DNA from: Echinococcus granulosus
Taxonomy: Eukaryota > Platyhelminthes > Cestoda > Cyclophyllidea > Taeniidae
Length of the DNA stretch: 64,000 nt
Direction of reading: 5' to 3'
Assembly (NCBI RefSeq): GCF_000524195.1
Contig: NW_020170391.1
Coordinates: 888,273 to 952,272 of the forward strand
The notes under the pieces: generated by a model
Database searches by the model: none
Told to the model about the DNA's origin: nothing
Seen by the model: only the letters and a program-made list of their open reading frames with translations
Program-made: the position numbers and the translations under genes
Shown here: positions 38,510-51,100 of the stretch, in pieces
Layout of the letters: every line of letters starts with the position of its first letter
Numbering within the stretch: the first letter of the stretch is position 1

Positions 38510-39258
38510 TAACTATGATGCAGATTCACTATTGCAGCAAAATGCTATAGTTGATTTCAAGTATTTGAAGTGCGTTTTATTAGTGCTTTGTCAATTAGGT
38601 ACCGCAGGTAGTAGTCGAACATAGTTTTACCAATTACCAAATTTTAAGTGCAATTTCAAGTCATATTATTTCATTACTATCTGAACATCATGAGAACTAG
38701 CAATTGACGGCGAGATGTTCACTATTTTGATATTAATACTCTGTACTTATTTGGCAGAGTGATTGAAGTTGGACGATTTCACTTAAATGAAATATTTGTA
38801 CAAATAAACCAATTCATATATCATATCGGTGTCTGCCGAACATCCTCATTCACTACGTCCGACCCCTAATCACTTCGCCCACGTTTAACCCTTGCAAATC
38901 AAGCAAAATACGCGCAACGCCACTATGTGCCCACCCATGACCTCGGGTCGAAAAAAGCCACGTAAGCTCAGGGGGTCCACTAGCAACGTATAGAGCGCCT
39001 GAAAGGCGGTAGTTGCTGTGGGAAGGCCACACCATCCAATGGAAAGTCAGCCCGTGAAGACCTAGGAATCGTGCTGCTGAACATACAAGTCCGTAAAGCG
39101 AAATCATTACAGCTGGCGGTAGATACCAGTTCTCCATTTCATCATACTCCCAATAGATCTAAAATGGTACTGCGTACAAATGCCCAGACGAATGGGAACG
39201 TTATTTAAGAATGGCGCTTTGTGAAAAGCATTTACTATGTACACGAGTGGGAAAGTAC
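38510..39258. other. Interval between SLC30A9 and MTERF3
   Basis: Contains a 94-codon minus-strand open frame (38853-39137), richer in GC than its surroundings, ending GEVIRGRT. It has no splice-linked neighbours and no similarity I recognise. It could be a repeat fragment. Confidence 0.4.
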
Positions 39259-42124
39259 TTATATTGTCCGTAGGTAATCATTGAAAAGGTCTTCCTTGCC
39301 TTCGGCAAATCGCTGACAAAATTCCCCATCAGTGCCCTCGACGATGGCATCCAACGGTGTGTAGAGAGGCCTATGTAGGAAAAAAACTAGATTTTATGAA
39401 AACGAAACATCCCAAGCGAACCGTAACAGAGTTCAGGTGGTTTTACCGATGAATCTCTTACTCATGACAAAAGGGAAAATAGCCAAGGACAGAGAAATGA
39501 AAGGCACAATGATTTGGGTTCATTAATCATGGTAGTAAATATTGAAGAATATGATTTTTTTGTGGAAGATCTTGCTCCATATGCAAGTGACCAAGCCCCA
39601 AATCTGCTAGGGACATCATAATTGGTGGGACTGTCGTCCTGAATTAGAGGAAGGAAGAGCGACCTACTTAGTTCTGTCGGGTTGGAAGCGGTGAGAGAGC
39701 TTGAGGAAGTTAGTGCGTTCCGCGAGGATGCGCGGGGGTGCGCAGAGTGCGCGAGGACAGAGGGCGATTTGGTCGAAGGGAAGCTGGAGACGTCGGTGCA
39801 GGTGAAAGGCATTGGTGGAGAGGACGCGGTTACCTGGATGTGAACAAAAAAAAGTGACAATTGAAGGTAGCGGGTATTTATGTAGTTTTCACTACAAGTA
39901 CCCTTCTGTGTTTGCTACTGAGATTCTTCAACTATAGAAAGGAACTTCAAGTCGTTTACAGATTATGCTCCCCCTGATCTGAAATTGGTCCATAACCAAT
40001 TTATTTAAAACGCATGAAATGTTTGACTACAAATCCAACTTGGTATGTGCATAAAATCAAAATATCAAACTTTTTACTACCTAGAAACTACCCCTTAGCG
40101 TTTTGCATTACAGTAGGATATATGAACAAACTTACTTCAATATTAACTAATGCCATTTTGAAACATGTAATGCACTGATAGTGGACCATAACAGCACATC
40201 CACCAAGTGAAGTCATCAAGGCTTACTTGATAGGATCATTCGGGGAAATGCAATTATCATTTGACGGGCAGAGGCGACCGAAAAGTCAAGCATTTTCGTA
40301 AGCACGACAAAAACATTCTACAATAAATAAGATGCATTCGGAAAAGAACGAAAGCACCGACACAATGTAGTAGATAGTCTTATTCAGCCTAGTTCATTGC
40401 GAAACGGGTGTACACATCTAGTGAAAAAAGACAGACAGTTAAACCCGATTCACATGCACTAAGAGCATAACTATGCTTACAAAACCTCCCATTCAGTGTC
40501 CAGCTTTGTTTTAAGTAAAGACGAAAGCTTGCTTTAATAAACTGCGGACTTAAACTGAAATAGGGAATCCCGTAGAAGCGTAGATGATAATTACAGACCG
40601 TAAAAATGCACAGGAAAAAAAAATCGGGGTGATATAGTTATCTTGAGACTTGATTGAGATTTCAAAAAAAGCAAAATAAAGTTGGAATCTTACTTTCGTG
40701 GATTTTACCGGCTGTACAATGCATGCAGGTGCTTCACTTGCAACGTGTCGAACTTCATCAGCTACATCAAAAAAACATAATTTGGACCAAACGAATCACC
40801 AAAGTAGACGGAACAAATGGTTTAGAATGTTGTATTACGGTAGGGTAATCAAATCTACATATACACGTATACTGAGCAGTAAAACTAGGTGTTACCCTTA
40901 AAGTCAAACACGTTCATAAGTGTTCCCAAGTGCCTGTCCACTTCGCAACTTGTTAAAGCTAATATCATTGGCTGGTCGGACACCATACGAATAACATCAT
41001 TTGAGCTGAATCCACGATCTGAAAAATACTTTAGTCGAGATGCAATCTCTTCAACCGACAACTGAAAAAAAGAAAAAAGGTTCTGGTAAGCTTCGGAAAT
41101 GGAATCAGCAAATCACTAACCCAGCATAGAGAGGAGGATTTGTCAGTGAACTGAAAACAAACCTTGATTATTGACTTGGGAACGCGAGTCATGATACGAG
41201 ACACATGGGGTAGCTCGAATCCAAAATTGCAGAGAAGCCAAAGTTTGGGAGCAATAGCGGTGTTGAAATCAGTTTTAACTAGAAGATTGGCTACTCCCGG
41301 TTCCGACTCCATTCGGGAAAGGTCAGCACCAAGTTCAACTAGCTTTCGAAGACATTCGTTGCTAGAGTTTGGATGAACACAGTAAGTACACACGTGAAGT
41401 CAAACATTTCATGGGAGTAAATACCTAGCAAGATGATATTCAGGTTAACCCCAGGTGTTGCACCCAATTTCTTACACATTTGTACTGATCAACACAAGGA
41501 GCAAAACTGATGCGCTTCTCGAGAGTATACATGCAATTGCTTCCCTTACTTTTGTTCTAATCCTACTTAAAATGCAATCTTTCAGATAGCTAATCAAATT
41601 AGAGAGAAACATATGCAAAATTTGTATGAATTTGAATATCCCTACAATAGTGACTAAAAAACATTGAAGCAAAATTACTGCAAAATAAGGTATCCTGGTA
41701 CAAACATAAGTAAAACCACTCCCTAAGTACACATTGTCCACCCTAAATATGGGATATAAACAAACTGAGCATCTCGTGTGACAGGTTTGAGGAAAAAGGC
41801 GCAGCTCGCCACTCACTGAGGAACAAGAGGCGCGAGGTTACTGGCCTCAGGCAACTGAGGATAGTGTTTATCGATATCTAGCTTCTTAATCCAGTTTTCT
41901 AAAATAACTAAAGAAGTCTCAACCCCAAAATTTTGACAATATTGGGAGGGATCGGGGCTATTAAACGCGCCATCTATCTTTGTAAGAAAAGTGTCAGGTT
42001 TAGTAAGTGATTGTAAGAAGGTCATGGACTTGGAATATGGGTGACTCTGAGAGGAAGATCCGGTCATACGAATCAATGCTGTAGGCAGGAAAAATCCAAA
42101 TCCACGTGAAGCCGGAGAGGTCAT
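39259..42124 (-). CDS. MTERF3: Mitochondrial transcription termination factor 3
   Basis: mTERF-fold protein that binds mitochondrial DNA/rRNA and supports mitoribosome assembly. Seven minus-strand exons are 42124-41817, 41361-41163, 41061-40896, 40761-40694, 40317-40227, 39833-39668 and 39370-39259. They join in phase to 369 residues; human MTERF3 has 417. The core matches the human protein throughout: LVELGADLSRMES, ANLLVKTDF, RIMTRVPKSI, GFSSNDVIRMVSD, EVRHVASEAPACIVQPVKST, ARQMIIAFPRMIL, PPRILAERTNFL, RTKPLYTPLDAIVE and DLFNDYLRTI before TAA. mTERF repeats, each an xxLxxxP-type helix pair, run from about residue 130 to 330. The N-terminus is Ser/Arg-rich and acid-poor, as expected for a mitochondrial presequence. 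A strong acceptor (TTATTCAG) lies only 14 nt upstream of the ATG, so either a 5'-UTR exon or a trans-spliced leader joins here. Confidence 0.93.
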
Positions 42125-42971
42125 TATAAAGATAGAGCCTGAATAAGAAATATGGCATAAATTCATTTCTCAAAGAGTTAGCAAGCAAACCCCCGTAACT
42201 AAAGCATTTTCCCCAGAAAACATTCACGAGTTATCAGCGATCGCTCAACAGTAAATTGCTCCTAGTAAAAAGGAGGTACTAGCAATAATCATGAGGAGCA
42301 ATACAATATGGACCTTCTGTAACTTATCGACATAGATGAGGTTTAATAAGTCCACTAAAGAGATACACCGGGAAAATTTTGCTTAATCCTGGTTGGAACA
42401 CAGTATGCGAATGATATGTCAAGTGGGCAAAGTAGAAACGACCACGCGCACACATTAGATCCTGGCGACTAGCTGACTTTAAAATGAGGCACATATTCGA
42501 AACAAATTAAAACATTATAGTAATTACAAGACAAATTTTGCTTCAAAAACCAGCAAATGAGATGTCAAGGAAAGCCATAAAATAGTGCACTCTAATATAA
42601 CTTCAGCTAGGCGTTTTATGAAAGTACAGCTACCTAGGTATTGGAGAATACTAGAAAATCAGAGAATTCTCCCCGACTGTTTTATCATTCCTGCTAATTC
42701 TATTCCTAAGTTTAATGTAAAACATGCTGTTTTAAGAGGCCTTGCACACCGAGTTGATGCAAAGAATACATGCAATCGAACTTTAAAGTCATATGTGAAC
42801 GGCTTTGCTTTGTGCCATTTGTTTAAAATCATTATTGTTATTCATCTGGTTGAACTACAAAAAACTTGTATAGTGGTAATTGTACAAATCAATCCTGCCA
42901 CTCTAGCGTCCGAATCATCACTGAAGTACTGTAAATCTCCGCTACTTCCTGATAGCGAAAGTAAACATAAT

Positions 42972-43110
42972 TGTAGCGTCTCGAGACTCCCTGAAGACGA
43001 AAGAAGACAAAATACTCGGGCTGAATATATATTCAACGCAGAGAAGGAGTCTGGGCTATTGGCATGGCCCGAAAGGCCAGCCCACCAGCGAGGTACAAGA
43101 GGGTTAATTT
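42972..43110. repeat. Dispersed repeat, member 2
   Basis: Collinear, diverged relative of 22232-22400: CGAGAC box, CCTGAAGACGAAAG, TATA-rich stretch, GGGCTATTGGCATGG, GGCCAGCC. Confidence 0.6.
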
Positions 43111-43145
43111 AAAGTACAAAAGTGGCGCCTCACCAATACCGAGGG

Positions 43146-43290
43146 GTAAACCACTATCGTATTACATAATACTTGGACAGAATATGTATTGGTAACGTAC
43201 AGTATGGCTTAGGCCTACTTGTGTAGCCCAAAGGCCGGGCCGTCCAATAGACGTACGATGTCGGAGCCTCCAATTGTCTCTTCACCAAAA
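43146..43290. repeat. Dispersed repeat, member 3
   Basis: Aligns with 53550-53650 through a TAACGT(A/G)CAG block and an AG(C/G)CCCAAAGGC block about 40 bp later. It is adjacent to member 2 and may be another part of the same element. Confidence 0.5.
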
Positions 43291-43902
43291 CTGAAATTTC
43301 AAAAAAAACAGATAGGGTATTACAATGGTGTTCCATAATAGCCAAAATTATTTTGGAAGAACGTGTGTATATATAAAGTCTAATAGGGCTGAGAGGTAAC
43401 TACCATGACTTTAAGGTGGAGCTACAGAGCAGACTGCAATGCTCAGGTATTTTGATGCATAGCTAAAAACTATCGAATCACTACATAACCCTCTGCATTC
43501 GGACGTCGCTCCTGACGCTACCCTTTGGCAACCTCCCCTATCGACTACCACAACTTGGTTGGTGCTTTGAGAACTACCTGCGAAACAGTAAAGTCACTCT
43601 GAGTTTTCTTGCAAGTTGGGGAGCATTTGATCCCTACGTCATTGATGCATCTCGATAACTCTACTGTATCCGAACTTTCATCCCATTTGTGGTGAGGGAG
43701 ACATTCACTGGCTTCATGCTGTTCAGGACTGGGTTGTGCTCTACAACGAGGGCATCTCGTATGCCACTCACTGGTTGTAAGGAAATCGACCTAAGAGCAG
43801 AACCGTTTAATAGGAGTCTAGATTAGAAATAGTTTCACGAGGCTAATGTTTCGAAGCCATCCCTCCTCACCTATTTGCTCTCATTTTAGCGCTGACCATT
43901 CA

Positions 43903-43990
43903 TCCATCCTTCTTCCTCCCTCTCTCTTCCCTTCCCTCCCTTCCTCCATCACTCCCTGACTCTCTACCTACCCATCTAGCCACCTACCAA
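43903..43990. repeat. Pyrimidine-rich simple repeat
   Basis: Nearly pure C/T tract made of CTTCC, CTCC and CTAC units on the plus strand. It is a low-complexity sequence capable of polypurine/polypyrimidine structure. Confidence 0.85.
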
Positions 43991-45165
43991 TCTACCTGAG
44001 CTTTATTCGGCAAATAGAGAATTGGAGGACGTGTTGCTCATTCAGGCAATTAACATATTTATATAGGATGTCCGCTTGTCAATAGACATTTTACAGAACA
44101 CGGGTTTACCGTAATTCTCAAAGGCACGCGTCATCTCTTTCCCTCCGCTGTGTCCCCATAGATTCAATCGACTGTAAGTGATGCCTTCTTTATGTAACAC
44201 TGTTTCATGGATAACCAAAGAAATAAGGGTGCTTGCCATTTTTCAACGGATTAACATTGCGCCGCCACCAACTAGGCAACCCGGGTCTCCCTTAAAGCAG
44301 TAGTAAGCTCCTATTAGCATAGATGCTGCCGGGTGGATGGCTCCAAGTGGGTACAAGGAAACTTAAGCTTGCCAGACCACGACAGTATCATTTTAACAAT
44401 AACTACGCGGCACGACGATAGATAAAGCCTCACAAAGCACGTCAGTCCAAAATTTCCAAGAAGAATTAATAGTTGCTCCTCTTCGTGCCATAAACGTTAC
44501 TACCCTCACACCGTGGCGAAACACGATTTCACAAAATGAGTCACGTAAAAAATCCAGCCCTTAATGACCCTTCGCAATTTGTGACCATTAGTACGCCTTT
44601 CAATGTAACAAATTATAGCGGCTACATTTGCCGAGTGACATCACGATTTCTGAACTGTCTATCAAGAACCCCTTTTTAAAAGACCTTGAAATCCTTAGCT
44701 AGTGTAAAACTCAATAAAATCAAAGGCATATTTCCGATGTGCATAAAAATGAGGCAGTTTAAAATATTAACATTAAATCGTATCCTCACGCCTGCACAAG
44801 TTGGCACCCGAAAAAGTACCTTTGCGGTAATCCCAAATATCGTCACCGGCAACACTGGAAAAATTCTCAGTGTTTAGTGCGTGTCAAACTCTTCATTAAC
44901 CAGACCTTCGTTTTCAAATCTTGTGTTGGAAATAACATCAATTACCATCCAAAAGTTCCTACCCGCATAAAGTCAAGATAGAATCGATGGTCCAGTCACA
45001 CACCTTCTCTCAACAAACATACATTTGGAGATATTCTCTTACCAATAGACAAAGCTATGTATAAAAACCCTTCCACAATATTATATTTTGAAAGAATGTA
45101 TATTTCGTTTTACAAAAATAGAAGAATTCCTTGTAATAATAAGGTGATCGTGACCAGAAAACAGC

Positions 45166-48100
45166 TTATTCATAGCACAGGTTCACACATACATAGTTCA
45201 CCGATTCCTCCAAAAACCGCACTACGGGTACGATGGGCAGCCCTAGGTGAGGTGGAACGACAGCACCGCACTTAAAAAGCACAAAACGACAACAACCAGG
45301 ATGGGCAGGCGGGGGAATTTCGTCTGCGGCAACAGCAGACACCATCACGTGGAGGTGGAGGGGGCGTCGAGAAGTGGCGAACTGCCATTGCACCACCGCA
45401 CCCTTCGGCAGAGCACTCACCACTGCCCAGGCTACCCGCGCGTCACATGCACACCAGGCCCGCCCATCTGCCGCCGTCACTGCAGCGCAAACCGTCGCGT
45501 GGAACTTATTCCGTACGCTCTGCAGGACACTGAGGCTAGTAGCGTAGACCACAGAGTAGAAAAGGGATCGCCAGCCACCCGGTTCCATCACCTGCAACAC
45601 CAAGCTCCTCATTACCAGGTATCAGAAGAACATTCAACATGACAGCACTCGTCTACCTTTAATTCAAAGTACTTTTAGTGTAAAATACTAACCCCAATCC
45701 TTATTCATTTCTGTGTCATTTGGCTCCATTTTGCCTCATTTCTTTCTTAATCGGTGATGCTACTCTATTTAGACGTACGTACGGGAATTGATCGTGCGGA
45801 TAGCACAACACGATCACGTCCACAGTAGAGGCGCCCTAGACCATGGAAGGTTTAAGCGTGACCACACATTTAAAGAAGTCATGACCCAGACACTAACCGC
45901 CAGGACATTAGTCATGGGCACCTTTATGTAATTTGTTAGGTACACGTCCCCCTACGTCACTGCAACGCGACATGCAGGATGAGCACGCCCCACGAGGTGT
46001 TCGCTGTCTGATGTGGTTGTCATTTCGATTCACCGGCTAACACTCGGAATGGCCAATTCTCCTGCCACATAAGATTTGCTTTGACATTTTACTAATTATA
46101 GCAAATCAAACAAATGCTGTTTTCTAATGGGGTTGTTGTAATAGCTGATTCAGTGTCTGTTGGACATTTAAGCCAGTGCAACTGCCGCCGCTGCCGAACC
46201 AAGCAGTTCTAACAAGGAACAGCAAAACTCCGAAATTTCACAGCTAAATTAATCCAGGGAGAGGCAATTTATACCCAACATCCTCATAAAGTAACGATGG
46301 AGCACCAAGCCGCCTTCCAGCACTACTCCTCAGAAAACTTAAACATTGCTTTTATCTCAATAGCGGTTGTAACGCCAAAATTTACAATGCGCACCACTAC
46401 TATGGTAACCAGAACCATTCTTTTCAATGCACAAGTGATTCACATCAGTTTCGTTTTTTGTTTTAAAGCGAGTGACTTCAGTAAAACATGCAGTAGAGCT
46501 TAAAGTAGCTAATGATCTCATAAGATGTCAGTACTCCTCGTTACAAACATGTCAGAGGTCTGTGACCCTGCACAAGGGTACGCATGAACACCTCGCCCTA
46601 ATTAACCCCGTCGATACACACGGTCCATTGCGATGAACCAAAGGATATACCTGAGCCAAATAACCAAATAGCCAGATAGGGCCATAATTGTCAATCCGCT
46701 GTTTATGAGGGCATAGCTTCTAAAGTATTTGCGTTCGTGTAGCAATAGGTCACCTGAGAATTCGGTAAAACAGATAATTCCAGAACAAACAATTCTGAAA
46801 AGCATCACAAAGCAGTTTCAACACCAAGAGCTACAATAAGGATGGTGGTGCCTGTGCTGAGGTGAAAAAAATAATGTGATTATCCGGGATAATACGTTTT
46901 TAATGAAACACAGATCGAGAGTAAATTTAGCAACATTCTCAAAACGCCGTTACAATCCACCATTCTTTGTCGAAAATCCACTAGTATCCATTGGAAACAA
47001 AAAAAAAGCAGAGCTACAAGACAATGTTTTCCTAAGAGCCCTTTCAAGAAAATTACCAAGATATGATAAACAAATTTCAGTGCATTACCACCACCTTCCT
47101 TCGAAGCCTTCGCATCTAGATGATGGTGTATTCCGCAGTTTATTAATAAAAGTTTAACCCCAAAACGGCGCATACTTCTTTGCTGGTACATTGCTAATTG
47201 GCACAAAAATCACCGCAAATCTATGCAAAGGAAGCACCAACTGCGTTGGTAAATTTTGTTAATAAAGTTATTTTTGTGCTAGGCTTTAAAAGCGACCGTT
47301 ATCGAGTAAAATGAATTTTCCTAAAATACAACTAAGTATGTTATAATGGTCAGACTTAATAAATTACTTAACCAGTTGATGATGCAAAAAAAGCAGATGT
47401 GTGTACACACGAAACCCGAAAAAAATCACCTTAAATGTAAAAAAGGTGCGGTGACAGTGTGCGGTTCCTCTGTGAAGTTGACGATAAAATGGTAAATTCT
47501 AAGAACTTATCCTACCTAGAAGTATGATAAAAGTGGCACCTTTTCACGTCTCAGAACCATAACACATACCTAGTTCTCAGTATTTTAACACAAAATGTCT
47601 TTTTAATCTATAGTAGTGAAAGAGGAGTGAGTAATTTAAATGGAGTCAACAGAAAAAGATGCTACGAAGATAGCCGCGCAACGCCACTGATGTTACGAAA
47701 TTTCAGTTTTTTTATAATCGACGGATAAGCTTTGATCCGAAATTCAAACATCAGTCGAATTTGTCGGATGAGCTGCAACCTCCATTATTTTAATATTAAA
47801 AAGAAAGAATCAATGATGCGGTGCACCTAAGCCAGTAAATTCAGCAGCTTAAACCTCTACCACCGAGGCTCCTAGTATAAACGCATTACGAATTAAAAGG
47901 AGAGCAACGCATCTCCACTAGGTAAAGGCGCCTGTCCATAGGCATAAACAACGAAACCAGTGACACCTAGACGTACTCAGCCGATCCACTGATGAGCTGC
48001 TGCTCCCTTTACTCTTCGTGCGAAACCCTTCGACAAGTGTGCGGAAAATCATGCGCATTTTTTTGCTGAGAGAGAGTAACCGTTGTCGTTGTTATTGTTG

Positions 48101-51100
48101 CGCCTGTACACGCACAAGGTTGACCTACCATGTGCGCCGGATGATTGCGCACTAAAGGAGTATAAGTAGTTCCATAGAATGCAAGAAATGGGTAAAGCAC
48201 TCGGCTGTCAGAAATGCTTCATAAGAACGGAGGTGTGAACAACATCTTTAGTGCATTCGGTCAGGCCTTTCACAATGTTAGCCAAGGGAGAAAACCTGGT
48301 CCCGTCGGCAATTTTGGGTGAGTTCAAAAACTACTCATCTTTACGTAATCGTGTCAGTACCTTCGAGGCTAGCTGATAGAGTAAACAGCGGTCTTACAGA
48401 CACACGAAATCCGACTAGATAGTCCAACATTTCGAGGCGATAGCATAAAGAAATGATTGAGTGTTTAACAAGGTTAAAGTGTGACAATCTAAAGGTCATG
48501 ACCGATCCAGAGCTAGTTTCACATGTAATAGAAATAAGTGAACGCGGCATCGAGTAAAATGCATGAACAGTGCAGAGAGAGTCGTATTAAACAATTTCAC
48601 TTGTGGTTGACAGAAACTTTAGGTGCAACCCAATGCGGGGCGGTGGGAACTGCGGGTCTTGCGTACCTCCGGCCGGCTGTCCCGGCCAGTCCATCCCGAC
48701 CATTTGGGGAGGCAATTGGGGCAACTGCACCTCGACTCAAAAGCTCGTTAACGCTATGGCAAGTGGTCCAGTGCGAATTAGCTAAGCACGCGTTCCAGTG
48801 AGCCAACTTTAAAAAGTTGTCCGCCACCTAACTCTTGCACTAATAAAGCATACTTTCCACCACCACACAACTAACTTCCTGCATTCGTAAAGATAAAAGG
48901 AAAAGGGGTCACCGGGTTAATTGGTGGGAGTATTTAGGCACACGGTATTTGCTAAACAATTATAATTGCGGGGAAAAAGAAACCTGATAAGAAATCCGTT
49001 TGAAACACAGGCGAGGATCCAGTTATCCAGGGAAGTGGTAAAAGCTAGTGTTTAATGAAGGGCGTTCCAAAGCCGATAAAGATAGTGAATGCAATTCAAT
49101 AAATACAAGCTCGACACACCTTCATAACCCTGTGCGTATGTCGCAGAGCAAGCCAGCACTGCTGTTCGATATGAGACTGCAGGCTTTCCGACTGGAGTAC
49201 GGTGGAAGTGGACGGTAACGGCAACTCCAGCGTCTCAGGCACTAGACCGATTTGGCCAGAGTAGAAGCACTCAGAGGCGAACCGAATCGCCTGACTATAG
49301 GACGCAGTAACAGCCGGCGCCCAGTAAGAGAGCGAGCGCACTCGCATCGCCTCTACATCTGCAGTATGTCTCACCTCGACGGCAACAACGATGCTGGATA
49401 TCGCCACGACGATAATCTCATCTTTACCCACCTGAAAACATGAAAGAGGATTGTTTAATCCAGTTATATTTCCGGATCAGTCGTACGATCATAATGGTGA
49501 GAATTCTGTGTGAGAACCGTATTGAGGTAGGCCGCTGGGTTAAACTACCATTCACTTAACTATTTCTGGTTTCTAGCACCATTCTCAGTACTCTCAGTAT
49601 TCATATTCACACAAACTGATAGGGCAAACACACATCATTAAAAGGTCAATAAAAGCACTATAAAATAATTGACCTTCTGGTAAATGGGTCATCGTTGCTT
49701 CAGCTGCATTAAGGTTCTCCACTACGTGAGCTGTCTCCCTGGAGAAGACGTTAGCTTAAGACATACAGCGGAGGTAGATGAAGTTCATCAGCTAAGTTGC
49801 GCGGGGCAGTTAAAGAGATATTTTTGCAACTTTAAAATACTTTTCTCTGCACCTCAAAACGACTCTAGGGACTGAATTGTATCAAAATAGCAGACGAGTG
49901 GAAGTTTCAGATCAACCTAGTATTGTGGTGGAGACTTTCGGCTACAGTACTCGGTCGTTGAAAACAGTATAGGCTAAGCAAGAAACCTGGACAGTTTATA
50001 GTCCAATCCTTTAATTGCGCGCCTCTACAGTGTCCACGTTCCCAAATGGATAGCCTCCAATCATCATTAGTGTGACGACCAACTACCTTATCACAGCAGG
50101 AAAACGTAAAAAGGGCTTAGTTACTCATTCCAGTCAACGCGGGGTCAGCAATTCTTTGTGAAGTCTAGAGCGTTCTCGTGTTCTTTGGAAGGAAAAAAAC
50201 TATCAGGGATATCGCGGCACCACCAATATCAAACTCAACGCTGGTAACCTAGACAAAATGTACGTAGAGGACCAGCACAAAAATCTCATTGCAAAAACTT
50301 AACTCTAGTGAAGCTAGCTTAAACCATTTTGCCAAAAGCGCAATGCATTAAAAGCGTGAAAGCTGTAAAAAAAATTATATTTTGGGTCTGATAAGGGGAC
50401 GCAGGTAAATTAAATAACAAAAGCAATCGTGTACCATAATGCTAAGTCAAATATGTAGCAAAATTCCATAAAGTGTAATGGATAGAGTAGTTGAAACCCT
50501 CATACCCCAACAATAGTAAACCGATTAAGGACTTCAAGGGGCCACGGAGATGAAAGACAGACTAGACTCGGAGGTGCGTTTCCGACGCGACGACGTCTTG
50601 CGGAAGGACTGTCAAAAATCTGCTTGAATGAATTATCAATTGAGCCAAGAACACTGGAATCCGAGATTTCAGCACTTGTGGTCAGGTGGCAATGAATCAC
50701 ACTATCAAAATTTAAACCGAATCTACCTAGCCAAAGTAAGTGGTGGAAAGTATAAATGTTTAACTTGCTTAGGAGCAACTCCAATTTAGAAAATGCGCTT
50801 TGGGTTGCGTTTTTAAGACGTAAATGCAGCTCCGTTTCTACCGTCGAACAATCTACGCCTATGCACGTAGCCGTTGATAGAAGCCCACCAGGCATATTAA
50901 GAATCCCAAGCCTACTGTCGACGGGAGTTAGCAGCGGTTGATCACCAAACAAGCAGTCGCGTCTTTCCGTATTTGGTATATCTCGAGAAATTTCCAAAGG
51001 CACAGCAGTGCTGAGATCAGTCAGTCTATCCTCAGTGGAAACAAAAGGACGTCTATGTATAACGTCACCCCCAACAGTAATATCCTTAGCAATGTTCAGC

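Larger units (their letters stand above)
42125..45165. other. Intergenic with dispersed repeats
   Basis: 3 kb between the MTERF3 start and the DPH6 stop. It holds two repeat members (42972-43110 and 43146-43290) and a pyrimidine-rich simple repeat (43903-43990). The 175-codon open frame at 42585-43112 runs into the repeat and has no family similarity. Confidence 0.55.
45592..49119 (-). other. Large DPH6 intron
   Basis: 3.5 kb between the last two DPH6 exons. It contains a candidate membrane-protein exon (46651-46794, same strand), a GC-rich island (48610-48790), and otherwise AT-rich sequence with no supported gene. Confidence 0.7.

Noticed and set aside
42585..43112. 175-codon plus-strand open frame
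   Set aside because: Runs into a dispersed repeat, with composition not protein-like and no similarity.
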